From an uncultured Duncaniella sp. (GTDB taxonomy: Bacteria; Bacteroidota; Bacteroidia; Bacteroidales; Muribaculaceae), in contig CAJTMH010000002.1 of the NCBI GenBank assembly GCA_910577255.1, positions 496,001 to 560,000 of the forward strand: DNA of 64,000 nucleotides, in the 5' to 3' direction. Both the position numbers and the translations under genes were made by a program. Of this stretch, positions 34,552-43,007 are shown piece by piece. Below the pieces are notes generated by a model. That model searched no databases. It was not told the origin of the DNA and was given only the letters and a program-made list of their open reading frames with translations. Position 1 is the stretch's first letter. Every line of letters starts with the position of its first letter.

Positions 34552-35475
34552 ATGAAATCATTATCACGTTTGCTGGTTCTGCTCATCGCCATGAGCGCAT
34601 GTGTCATCTCACAAGCACAGGACAAACCCCGTTGGGCACTCAAGGGTGTCGAGTCACTCAACAAAGAACGCACCAACGAATCGTACAAATTCGTAAAATT
34701 CGAAACCTTCGGAGGCGAACTCAAGCAGTTGCAGCAGGAAAGATTCCAACCTCTGGTGGAATATCTTGCGTCAACCTACGGCCTCAGCGATGAAAACGCT
34801 GACGTAAAACAACTCACCCCCGGCCAGGCAATCGCCTCAACCCCCAACGATGCCGAAGGTGACAAGGGAGTGCAACGAGAATACCTCATAGAGTTCGGCG
34901 GTGAGAAACCGGTAAAGTTCTATGCCGAGCTCGTGGATGAGTATGTGTCATTTGACGAGAACGTAGACATGAGCTATGACTATACACTCTATCAGCTCTA
35001 TGCCGTGTCAACTAATGCCGAGGGCAACAAGCCGGTGTTTGACGAGTATGACCTCACACGCAGCTACAACGCCAAAGCACTTGCCCTATCCATCGTGCCC
35101 GGTCTCGGTCAGCTCTACAAAGGTCAGAACACCAAGGCATACTGTATATGGGGTGGCGAAGCGGTCTTCATAGCAGGAGCAATCTATTTTGACCACCGCC
35201 GCAGCAACTACGCCAAGGATGCGCAGAACGCTGATGTAACCATCGCCGACAGTTACCGAAGCAAATCAAAGAGCTGGCGCAACATGCGTAACATAGCCAT
35301 TGCCGGCGCATGCGGCCTCTATGTATATAACCTCATTGACGCAGCAGTATCGAAAGGCGCACGCCAAGTGATAGTAAAGAAACCCAACGGAGCTAATCTG
35401 GCACTCCAGCCCACCCTGCTCACCACCGAGAATTTCGACTACTGTCCCGGTGTGAAGCTCTCGCTCTGTTTCTAA
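34552..35475 (+). CDS. DUF5683-like exported protein inside the polysaccharide locus
   Basis: A 307-residue protein with a signal peptide (about 1-22, ending SQAQ), a soluble N-terminal 160 residues rich in charged amino acids and a C-terminal half with the motif ALALSIVPGLGQLYKGQNTK (about 178-197) followed by hydrophobic segments. The PGLGQxYKG motif is that of DUF5683 and related membrane proteins of Bacteroidota. Function unknown. Its location between two glycosyltransferase genes, with about 57-base and 21-base gaps, puts it in the operon, so it may be an envelope component for assembly or export, or a gene caught in the locus. Confidence 0.65.
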   Translation: MKSLSRLLVLLIAMSACVISQAQDKPRWALKGVESLNKERTNESYKFVKFETFGGELKQLQQERFQPLVEYLASTYGLSDENADVKQLTPGQAIASTPNDAEGDKGVQREYLIEFGGEKPVKFYAELVDEYVSFDENVDMSYDYTLYQLYAVSTNAEGNKPVFDEYDLTRSYNAKALALSIVPGLGQLYKGQNTKAYCIWGGEAVFIAGAIYFDHRRSNYAKDAQNADVTIADSYRSKSKSWRNMRNIAIAGACGLYVYNLIDAAVSKGARQVIVKKPNGANLALQPTLLTTENFDYCPGVKLSLCF

Positions 35476-35496
35476 CCTCACCTTCCCAACCAAAGG

Positions 35497-36462
35497 GTGG
35501 AGTTAAGCATAATAATCCCGGTCTACAATGTCGCCGCATTTCTCCCGAAGTGTGTCGACAGTCTCCTTGTCCAGACATTCTCTGACTATGAGATAATACT
35601 GGTGGATGACGGAGCGACCGACGACAGCCCCCGGCTATGTGACAGCTATGCCCGGCTGCACCCTAACGTCAGAGTCATACATAAGCCCAACGGCGGTTTA
35701 GCCGATGCCCGAAACGCAGGAACAGCTGCAGCACAAGGTGACTATATTATATATGTGGACAGCGATGACTTCATCAATGACCCGGCCGGACTGCAGAAGA
35801 TCCATACCCTCATCCGCGAGTCAGGGAGCGACGTGGTGATATTCGGATGCAAGGACCTATACGTCCAGAGCGGCATCACCACCATCTCTCGCGCTTATCC
35901 TGACTCCTCGGAACTGAACAGGTTAAGCAAGACTGCCCTTGTGGACAGGCTTATCGAGACTAACCGCTTCCCGGGAGCAGCGTGGTTGCTGTGTGTCCGC
36001 AGGAGTCTGCTTTCGGACCATGGCATAAGTTTCGTCAAAGGGAACACAGCCGAGGATTTTGACTGGCTCATCAGGACGCTTCTCCATGCAGGGAAAGTGC
36101 AAATGCTCGACGCCCCTCTCTACACTTACAGGAAAAACAACAGCAACAGTATCACCAGCCGTCCGCGTGTGTCGGGAATAAAGGGAATCCTTACCGCAAT
36201 CGAGAACTGGAACACTGTTGACGAACCTAAGCAGAGGAGCATCACACAGTACTTATCACAAGTGTATCTACAGGCTCTTTTAAACTATGCCGGACTCGGA
36301 AAAGAAGAAAAAAGAACCGTCAAACGTGATCTCTTGGCCGAAAAAAGGATTCTGAAATCGCATCCTTACGGTCAACTTATGGTATATCCCGCATTCAACT
36401 TACTGGGCATAGACCTCTTCTCCATGATACTCCGCAAGTGTCATGATTATCTCAAACGATAA
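35497..36462 (+). CDS. Glycosyltransferase family 2
   Basis: A 321-residue GT2. The start is GTG at 35497, giving MELSIIIPVYNVAAFLPKC immediately. Further signatures are YEIILVDDGATDDSP, NGGLADARNAG and IIYVDSDDF with the DXD pair. Specificity unknown. It begins 21 bases after the DUF5683-like gene and ends 14 bases before the next GT2, to which it is similar in layout but not a duplicate. Confidence 0.92.
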   Translation: MELSIIIPVYNVAAFLPKCVDSLLVQTFSDYEIILVDDGATDDSPRLCDSYARLHPNVRVIHKPNGGLADARNAGTAAAQGDYIIYVDSDDFINDPAGLQKIHTLIRESGSDVVIFGCKDLYVQSGITTISRAYPDSSELNRLSKTALVDRLIETNRFPGAAWLLCVRRSLLSDHGISFVKGNTAEDFDWLIRTLLHAGKVQMLDAPLYTYRKNNSNSITSRPRVSGIKGILTAIENWNTVDEPKQRSITQYLSQVYLQALLNYAGLGKEEKRTVKRDLLAEKRILKSHPYGQLMVYPAFNLLGIDLFSMILRKCHDYLKR

Positions 36463-36476
36463 TCACCCATCAGCGC

Positions 36477-37514
36477 ATGCAACCTCTGATTTCCATCATA
36501 GTTCCGGCGTATAACAGTGCTGCGTTTCTGCCTCAGTGTCTCGACTCGCTGAAAGACCAGTCATACCGGAATTTGGAATTCATCTGCATCAACGACGGAA
36601 GCATCGACGGAAGTCTGGAGCTCCTCAAGGAGTACGCGGCCGCCGATTCCCGCTTCGTGATTATCGACCAGCCTAACAAGGGCTTGTCGGAATCAAGGAA
36701 TGCAGGGATCAATATGGCAAAGGGGGAATACATGATGTTCGTCGATTCGGATGACTGGATTGACACCGCCACATGCAGCATAGCGATGGAGGCGGCCAAT
36801 AACCACGACACCCGTACCGTTCTATGGACTTATTGGAAAGAATATGTCGACGGCAAGAGCCAGAAAGTTGAAATCTTTGACAGCCCGAAGTATTTCGACC
36901 GGAAGTCCATTCGTAATCTGTGGCTCAGGATAATAGGGCCGGGAGTCGAAGATCTGGCAACCCCTCAGTTCATCGACTCGCTGTCAACAGCCTGGGGACG
37001 TATATATGATGCGGAGATAATACGCCGGAACCGACTTAAATTTATTGATACCAAGGAAATCGGCACGGAGGACTTATTGTTCAATGTGGAGTATTTCAAA
37101 TTATGCGATTCGGCCATAATTCTTACCGACGCGCTCACCCATTACAGGAAATATGCCACCACTTCGCTGACCAACATCCACAAGGCCGACCTGCCGAGAA
37201 AATGGCAAAACCTTTATCGCCGCATCACCGGAATCATTGGTGACGACCGTGAAGCAGCCATGCGTCTTGACAACCGCAGATGCTGCAGTATCATCGGATT
37301 AGGGCTCAACGAGGTCTTTTCCGAGCATCCGCGCAAGGAGGTGACAACTGAACTGGAAGCAATTCTCTCCGACAAGGATTACCGGTCGGCTTTCAGGCAA
37401 CTCGACATGTCAGCCATGCCGTTGCACTGGAGGTTATTCTTCACAAGTGCCAAAGAGGGCCATTACACCTTATTGTATTTTTTACTGCGCTGCATAGAGA
37501 AAATAATACGTTAG
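36477..37514 (+). CDS. Glycosyltransferase family 2
   Basis: A 345-residue GT2 with LISIIVPAYNSAAFLPQCLD at the N-terminus, FICINDGSIDGS, NKGLSESRNAG and YMMFVDSDDWID for metal and nucleotide-sugar binding. The C-terminal 100 residues are helical and probably bind the acceptor or membrane. Specificity unknown. Confidence 0.92.
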   Translation: MQPLISIIVPAYNSAAFLPQCLDSLKDQSYRNLEFICINDGSIDGSLELLKEYAAADSRFVIIDQPNKGLSESRNAGINMAKGEYMMFVDSDDWIDTATCSIAMEAANNHDTRTVLWTYWKEYVDGKSQKVEIFDSPKYFDRKSIRNLWLRIIGPGVEDLATPQFIDSLSTAWGRIYDAEIIRRNRLKFIDTKEIGTEDLLFNVEYFKLCDSAIILTDALTHYRKYATTSLTNIHKADLPRKWQNLYRRITGIIGDDREAAMRLDNRRCCSIIGLGLNEVFSEHPRKEVTTELEAILSDKDYRSAFRQLDMSAMPLHWRLFFTSAKEGHYTLLYFLLRCIEKIIR

Positions 37515-37521
37515 TAGGCTT

Positions 37522-38712
37522 ATGTCCACCCCATCCACGGCACACATCCGCCACCCCAAGATGAAGATAATACGAATGGCCACCATAGGGTTGTCGCTCG
37601 ACATATTCTGCCATGGGCTCCTGAGCGAGCTGAGCGAGGAATATGACGTGGTGGCCCTATCATCGCCTGACGACCGCCTTGCCACTCTCGGCGCCAGAGA
37701 GAAGGTGAGGACCATAGGAGTGAGGATGCACCGTGAGATTTCTCCTCTGGCCGACCTGAAATCGGTGTGGCAACTCTACCGTGCCTTCCGTAGAGAGAAA
37801 CCCCGGATGGTGCATTCGATGACCCCTAAAGCAGGTCTGCTCGGAATGATGGCCGCACGCCTTGCAGGGGTACCGGTAAGGGTCCACACGTTCACAGGCT
37901 TGGTTTTCCCCACCTCCAAGGGACTTAAACGGCTTCTGCTCAAGACCACCGACAGGTTCACCTGCATGTGTGCCACTCATGTCATACCAGAAGGAGAAGG
38001 GGTCAAGGCAGACCTTACAGACCACCACATCACCACCAAACCCATGAAAGTACTCGGACACGGCAACGTGAAAGGGGTGGATCTGGGCCTTTACGCACCG
38101 ACGGCAGAGATAACGGAGCGTGCGGCAGAGATACGCAAAGAGGCCGGAATAGCCCCCACCGACAAAGTCTTCGTATATATCGGCCGGTTCGTGAGCGACA
38201 AAGGGCTCCGCGAGCTCATCACGGCGTTCAAAGCACTCGGACTTCCCGACTGGCATCTGCTGCTTGTGGGTGACCTCGAGGGTGGAGCCGACGACATTTC
38301 ACCTGAAATCATGGCAGGGGTTCCTAACATCCACACATCGCAAGGCTGGGTAAGCGACGTGCGCCCATGGCTTGCTGCCGGCGACATATTCGTCTTTCCA
38401 AGTTACCGTGAAGGATTCCCAAATGTAGTGCTCGAAGCCGGTGCCATGGGATTGCCTGCGATAGTGACCGACATCAACGGCTCAAGGGAAATAATCACTG
38501 ACGGCAAGAACGGCCTGATAGTTCCTCCGCGTGACTCACAGAAACTGCTCGAAGCGATGGTCACCATGACCCGGGCAGACAAGGAACGGCTGTCGGAGAT
38601 GGGAGCACAGGCCAGGGAAAATGTCGAGTCGCATTTCAGCCAAGCCTATGTGAGAGGCTGCCTAAAAGAATATTACAGAAGCATACTGGGAGATGACAGG
38701 ACTATTGGTTAA
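37522..38712 (+). CDS. Glycosyltransferase family 4 (CapM/PglA-like)
   Basis: A 396-residue GT-B enzyme. The N-terminal domain has a MVHSMTPKAGLLGMMAARLA segment and VRVHTFTGLVFPT, the pattern of GT4 enzymes that add the second sugar in capsule or glycan assembly (CapM, PglA). The donor domain has FVYIGRFVSDKGLREL, then FPSYREGFPNVVLEAGAMGL with the catalytic Glu residues. The first 13 residues are not conserved-looking, and the ATG at 37561 (MKIIRMATIG) may be the true start. The last 20 bases overlap the following acetyltransferase gene. Confidence 0.9.
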   Translation: MSTPSTAHIRHPKMKIIRMATIGLSLDIFCHGLLSELSEEYDVVALSSPDDRLATLGAREKVRTIGVRMHREISPLADLKSVWQLYRAFRREKPRMVHSMTPKAGLLGMMAARLAGVPVRVHTFTGLVFPTSKGLKRLLLKTTDRFTCMCATHVIPEGEGVKADLTDHHITTKPMKVLGHGNVKGVDLGLYAPTAEITERAAEIRKEAGIAPTDKVFVYIGRFVSDKGLRELITAFKALGLPDWHLLLVGDLEGGADDISPEIMAGVPNIHTSQGWVSDVRPWLAAGDIFVFPSYREGFPNVVLEAGAMGLPAIVTDINGSREIITDGKNGLIVPPRDSQKLLEAMVTMTRADKERLSEMGAQARENVESHFSQAYVRGCLKEYYRSILGDDRTIG

Positions 38713-39301
38713 AATCAAACACGCATTCCCCGGACTTTGGCGCATGGTGGAATGGGGCAACGGACAGCTCACAGCCTTGCGTTATCCGCGGCTTAAAGAG
38801 ATAGCCGAGCGTGAATGTGCCAAAGTGTCGGGCGAGGAACTCACCTGGAGCCTTGTCACCCCCGATGACGTCCCGGCGCTCACACGGTTTCTGAACGGCA
38901 TCCCCGAGGAAAGACTCGGCTACTTCGCGCCACATCCGTTTGACGAGGCCACGCTCAGGCGCATGGCCAAGGGGAGCTCGTTTGTGATGCTCAAAGTCAC
39001 CACTCCTACTGGGATAGCAGGCTACCACTTCCTGCGCTGCTTCTTCATAGGCAGAGCATTCCACGGACTCATCGTCGACCACCGATACGGAGGGAAAGGG
39101 ATAGGCTCGACCATGTGGAGGCTCGGCGCCAACATAGCCCGGCAATCGGGTATGGAGATGTATGCCACCATATCCAAGGACAACCTGCCATCGCTCAACT
39201 CATGCCGGCGCGGCTGCGAGACACAGGTCACAGAGCAGCTCGCCGAAGGATATCTGCTGCTTAAATTACGACCAAAAGAGGCGGAATCCGTTAAGAAATA
39301 A
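38693..39301 (+). CDS. GNAT-family acetyltransferase
   Basis: A 202-residue GNAT-like protein: a variable N-terminal 50 residues, then a GNAT core with GIAGYHFLRCFFIGRAFHGL, the acetyl-CoA loop VDHRYGGKGIGSTMW (V4-like R/Q-x-x-G-x-G/A pattern) and a C-terminal strand. It may N-acetylate an amino sugar of the repeat unit or a nucleotide-sugar precursor; the aminotransferase two genes on would make such a substrate. This role is inference. It is the last gene of the first polysaccharide transcription unit and overlaps the GT4 gene by 20 bases. Confidence 0.75.
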   Translation: MTGLLVKIKHAFPGLWRMVEWGNGQLTALRYPRLKEIAERECAKVSGEELTWSLVTPDDVPALTRFLNGIPEERLGYFAPHPFDEATLRRMAKGSSFVMLKVTTPTGIAGYHFLRCFFIGRAFHGLIVDHRYGGKGIGSTMWRLGANIARQSGMEMYATISKDNLPSLNSCRRGCETQVTEQLAEGYLLLKLRPKEAESVKK

Positions 39302-39323
39302 CTTAAAAAAACGCAAAAAGGTT

Positions 39324-39383
39324 AAAATCCCGGTGCCGGATAAACAGTTTTTCCATTAAATTGTTGTGCGGCCCCGGGATTTT
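39324..39383. repeat. Inverted repeat AAAATCCCGG / CCGGGATTTT
   Basis: Perfect 10-bp arms at 39324-39333 and 39374-39383 with a 40-base loop, between the GNAT gene and the sugar-transferase promoter. The second arm ends in T and abuts the -7 element. It could terminate the first transcription unit or bind a regulator. Confidence 0.4.
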
Positions 39384-39394
39384 TAGTATTTTTG
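39361..39394 (+). promoter_or_regulatory. Promoter of the sugar-transferase unit
   Basis: TATTTTTG at 39387-39394 is a -7 match; TTGTTG at 39361-39366 supplies a -33 element with a 20-base spacer. Transcription would start near 39400, about 145 bases before the ATG at 39545. Confidence 0.65.
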
Positions 39395-39544
39395 TAGTCC
39401 AAAATAGGTGTTTTTGACATAATGTCAAGGAAAATGTGATTACTTTGACTGAACTCTTGCCATTAATACACTATACTACACTCTTTTAGAAATAGTAGCA
39501 CGAACATATACTTACCCCTAACTTCAGGCGTAACATTCAAATTA

Positions 39545-40126
39545 ATGCTGAAGGAAATATTTGATCGCGTGATGGCCTTGTTTGGCCTCCTAATTTTATG
39601 GCCGATAATGCTTGTCGTAGCTATTCTGATAGCAGTCAAGATGCCCGGTGCCCCCATACTCTTCCGACAAAAAAGAGTCGGACAGCATGGGAGACTTTTC
39701 ACGTTGGTCAAGTTCCGCACCATGAAGCCCGACCACGGAGGCTCGTCAGTGAGCGTGGCCGGAGAGAGCCGAATCACGCCCCTTGGCGCCACCCTGCGCC
39801 GATATAAACTCGACGAGCTGCCTGAACTATGGAATGTGCTGCGTGGCGAGATGAGTTTCGTGGGTCCCAGACCCGACGTACCCGGCTATGCCGACCGCCT
39901 CTCGGGGACCGACCGCGAAATCCTGGCCCTGAAACCGGGTATCACAGGTCCGGCCACACTCAAATACCGCAACGAAGAGGAACTGCTTGCCTCGCAAGCC
40001 GACCCTCACAGATATAACGACGAGGTAATATTTCCCGACAAAGTACGCATCAACCTCCAGTATTTACGCCAACACACCTTTATCGGCGACATCAAAATTA
40101 TAATCAACACATTAATCCCGACCTAA
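39545..40126 (+). CDS. Initiating sugar-phosphate transferase (PglC/WcfS-like)
   Basis: A 193-residue monotopic phosphoglycosyltransferase that transfers a sugar-1-phosphate from a UDP-sugar to undecaprenyl phosphate and so starts each repeat unit. Seen: the re-entrant N-terminal hydrophobic helix (about 1-30), KRVGQHGRLFTLVKFRTM, then DELPELWNVLRGEMSFVGPR with the catalytic Asp-Glu (DE) pair, and KPGITGPATLKYRNEEE. The length is that of the minimal catalytic form, as in PglC and WcfS. With the next two genes it forms a set known to start zwitterionic capsule in B. fragilis. Confidence 0.93.
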   Translation: MLKEIFDRVMALFGLLILWPIMLVVAILIAVKMPGAPILFRQKRVGQHGRLFTLVKFRTMKPDHGGSSVSVAGESRITPLGATLRRYKLDELPELWNVLRGEMSFVGPRPDVPGYADRLSGTDREILALKPGITGPATLKYRNEEELLASQADPHRYNDEVIFPDKVRINLQYLRQHTFIGDIKIIINTLIPT

Positions 40127-40150
40127 ACGTCTTTATCCCCTGAAGTAATC

Positions 40151-41311
40151 ATGGCAAATAAAAAGATACATCTCTGTCTGGCCCACATGAGCGGGAATGA
40201 GCAACGATTCATCGACGAGGCATTCGCCGACAACTGGGTTGTGCCTTTAGGTCCGAATGTCGACGGTTTTGAAGAAGACCTGAAAGGATTCCTCACCACC
40301 GCCGATCCAAAAGCTGCCGGCAAAGAGGTTGCAGCCGTCTCAGCCGGGACAGCAGCCATACATCTGGCCCTCGTACTCCTCGGAGTCACACGCGACGACG
40401 AGGTAATATGCCAGAGCTTCACCTTCGCCGCATCGGCCAACCCGGTCACCTACCAGGGTGCCACACCGGTGTTTGTCGACAGCGAGCCCGGCTCATGGAA
40501 CATGTCGCCCGAGCTTCTCGACGAAGCCATCGCCGACCGCGTGGCCAAGACAGGCCGCAAGCCCAAAGCCATAGTGGTGGTGCACCTCTACGGAATGCCC
40601 GCCATGATGGACGAGATTCTCGCCGTGGCCGAAAAATGGGGGATACCGGTGGTGGAAGATGCCGCCGAAGCCCTCGGATCAGCATATAAAGGACGCAAAT
40701 GCGGCACCCTCGGCCACTACGGCATCCTCAGCTTCAACGGCAACAAGATGATCACCACCTCCGGCGGAGGCGCCCTCGTGTGTCCCGACCAGGAGTCAAA
40801 ACGCCGCTCTGTGTTCTTCTCGACACAGGCCCGCGAGCCATTCCCCTACTATCAGCACGAACACATAGGCTACAACTACCGTATGAGCAACATCAGCGCA
40901 GGCATCGGCCGCGGACAGATGACCATACTCGACCAACACATAGCCCATCATAGAAACTTAGCAAAACTCTACAAGGAACTGTTCGACTCAATCGAGGGAA
41001 TAGATTTCCACGCAAACCCAACCAACGCCCAGGATAGCAACTACTGGCTCAACACCATCATCATCGATCCGGAGAAGACAGGCATCACCCCTGAAGATGT
41101 GCGCCAACATCTGGCCGCACTCGACATCGAGACGCGACCGCTCTGGAAACCGATGCACCTGCAGCCTGTGTTTGCCTCAGCCCCCGCTTACACAAACGGA
41201 GTGAGCGAGCACCTCTTCGAACGTGGTCTCTGCCTTCCGTCAGGCCCCTGGGTCACAACTGACGACATAAAAACCATTGTACACGAAATCAAGAAATGCA
41301 TAAGAAATTAA
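40151..41311 (+). CDS. DegT/DnrJ/EryC1/StrS-type sugar aminotransferase (WcfR/PglE-like)
   Basis: A 386-residue PLP-dependent aminotransferase that acts on a UDP-4-keto-6-deoxy-sugar to give a 4-amino sugar. Seen: VSAGTAAIHLALVLLGV, then VEDAAEALGSAYKGRKCG (with the PLP Asp), and LSFNGNKMITTSGGGALV with the Schiff-base Lys. The N-terminus KKIHLCLAHMSGNEQRFIDE and the overall layout match WcfR and PglE. Its end overlaps the next gene's start by 16 bases. Together with the sugar transferase upstream and the dehydratase downstream it points to a 2-acetamido-4-amino-2,4,6-trideoxy sugar. Confidence 0.92.
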   Translation: MANKKIHLCLAHMSGNEQRFIDEAFADNWVVPLGPNVDGFEEDLKGFLTTADPKAAGKEVAAVSAGTAAIHLALVLLGVTRDDEVICQSFTFAASANPVTYQGATPVFVDSEPGSWNMSPELLDEAIADRVAKTGRKPKAIVVVHLYGMPAMMDEILAVAEKWGIPVVEDAAEALGSAYKGRKCGTLGHYGILSFNGNKMITTSGGGALVCPDQESKRRSVFFSTQAREPFPYYQHEHIGYNYRMSNISAGIGRGQMTILDQHIAHHRNLAKLYKELFDSIEGIDFHANPTNAQDSNYWLNTIIIDPEKTGITPEDVRQHLAALDIETRPLWKPMHLQPVFASAPAYTNGVSEHLFERGLCLPSGPWVTTDDIKTIVHEIKKCIRN

Positions 41312-42951
41312 TCAGCTGGTACATGTCAAGGGCAGCCGTTCCGTTCTGGTTCGTTTTCCTTGCCGACTGCGCGATAGTCTATCTGTCGGGCCTGCTGGGT
41401 TATGCAGTAAACCATGGCCTGGCCAACACGGTCAGCAACCTTGGCCACCTCCTCCCCACCATGCTCATTTATCTGATCTGCTTCGTCATCGGATTCAGAC
41501 TCCTCCACACCTACTCAGGCATCATCCGCCAGACCACTTTCGGTGATCTCGCCAAAGTGTGCACCGCTCTGCTCATCGGGGTGACGCTGATCATGATGCT
41601 GCGCATATTCGCCAACACCGACTCATTCATGTTGGCGATAGAATTCAACGACCTCATCAACCTCACCCTAATAGCCACAGTGCTGATGTGCGGCATGAGG
41701 GTGACGGCCAAAATATTCTATGACCTGTATCTGCGCTATACCACCACAGGTGGTGTGTACGGCTACAGCCACAAAGATCTCATAGACCTCGAGATGGCCG
41801 ACCTCCTTCCCCGCGAGCCCATAGCGGTGGACATGAACATGATCACAAACGCCCTCAAAGGCAAACGTATCATGGTGACAGGTGCCGCCGGCAGCATAGG
41901 CAGCGAACTCGTCAACCTGCTGGCCAATGTAGGCCCAGCCGAACTCATACTCATCGACCAGGCCGAATCGCCGCTCCACGATGTGCGTATCAACATGCAC
42001 CGTCTGCATCCGTCACTCAAATGCGCCACGATAGTGACAAGCATCTGCCACTCCCACCGCATGGAACGCATCTTCATCAAACACCGCCCCGAGATCATAT
42101 TCCACGCCGCGGCCTACAAGCATGTGCCCATGATGGAGGACAACCCGGTGGAAAGCGTGCTCAACAATGTGGACGGGACCAAAAAAATCGCCGACCTCGC
42201 GGTAAGATACGACGTCAAGAAATTCGTGATGGTCAGCACCGACAAGGCCGTCAACCCCACCAACGTGATGGGATGCTCGAAACGCGTGTGCGAGATGTAC
42301 TGCCAGAGCCTCTCGGCAGCGCAGTCAAGCTGCCAATTCATCACCACACGATTCGGCAACGTGCTCGGCAGCAACGGTTCGGTGATCCCGACTTTCCGCG
42401 ACCAGATACGCCGCGGAGGACCGGTAATGGTGACACACCCCAAAATCATCCGCTACTTCATGCTCATCCCCGAGGCCTGCAGCCTCGTGCTCCAGGCAGC
42501 CGCGATAGGCAACGGAGGCGAGATTTTCGCATTCGACATGGGACAGCCTGTCAAAATCGTCGACCTGGCCAAACGCATGATAACGCTCAGCGGCCGCCTC
42601 AACGTCAAAATCGAATTCACCGGACTCCGTCCCGGCGAGAAACTATATGAAGAGGTGCTCACCGACAAGGAGGTCTCGCTCCCGACATCTCATCCTAAAA
42701 TCAAAGTGGCAAAAGTGAGACACAACGACTACGCCACCACCAACGGACTGATAAAAAAGCTCATCGACATAGCCCGCACCTACGACGAGACATCCACAGT
42801 GCGCATGATGAAACAGATTGTGCCGGAATACACGAGCCAGAATTCACCATATTCAAGCCTCGACACAAGCCCGGCCCCTCAGCCCCAAACGCCCGAAACA
42901 CGCCATGACAACATACCTCTCCAACCATCACCGATCACATCCATGGCTTAA
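41296..42951 (+). CDS. Membrane-bound nucleotide-sugar 4,6-dehydratase (PglF-like)
   Basis: A 551-residue protein with four N-terminal transmembrane helices (about 15-140) and a cytoplasmic extended-SDR domain. The NAD loop is VTGAAGSIGSELVNLLA (about 195-211); the active-site region is MVSTDKAVNPTNVMGCSKRV (about 312-331), where Met replaces the usual Tyr, as in PglF/FlaA1-type 4,6-dehydratases. It would convert UDP-GlcNAc to the 4-keto-6-deoxy intermediate used by the aminotransferase. A Pro/Gln-rich C-terminal tail of about 40 residues appears disordered. Last gene of the second polysaccharide unit. Confidence 0.9.
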   Translation: MHKKLISWYMSRAAVPFWFVFLADCAIVYLSGLLGYAVNHGLANTVSNLGHLLPTMLIYLICFVIGFRLLHTYSGIIRQTTFGDLAKVCTALLIGVTLIMMLRIFANTDSFMLAIEFNDLINLTLIATVLMCGMRVTAKIFYDLYLRYTTTGGVYGYSHKDLIDLEMADLLPREPIAVDMNMITNALKGKRIMVTGAAGSIGSELVNLLANVGPAELILIDQAESPLHDVRINMHRLHPSLKCATIVTSICHSHRMERIFIKHRPEIIFHAAAYKHVPMMEDNPVESVLNNVDGTKKIADLAVRYDVKKFVMVSTDKAVNPTNVMGCSKRVCEMYCQSLSAAQSSCQFITTRFGNVLGSNGSVIPTFRDQIRRGGPVMVTHPKIIRYFMLIPEACSLVLQAAAIGNGGEIFAFDMGQPVKIVDLAKRMITLSGRLNVKIEFTGLRPGEKLYEEVLTDKEVSLPTSHPKIKVAKVRHNDYATTNGLIKKLIDIARTYDETSTVRMMKQIVPEYTSQNSPYSSLDTSPAPQPQTPETRHDNIPLQPSPITSMA

Positions 42952-43007
42952 CCTTAAAAAAGAATAAACCAATCACCTTATTATATATATTAATTATAAA
43001 CCCAATC

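Noticed and set aside
42021..42650. 209-residue ORF inside the dehydratase gene
   Set aside because: Out-of-frame, Arg/His/Pro-rich product; shadow of the dehydratase coding sequence.
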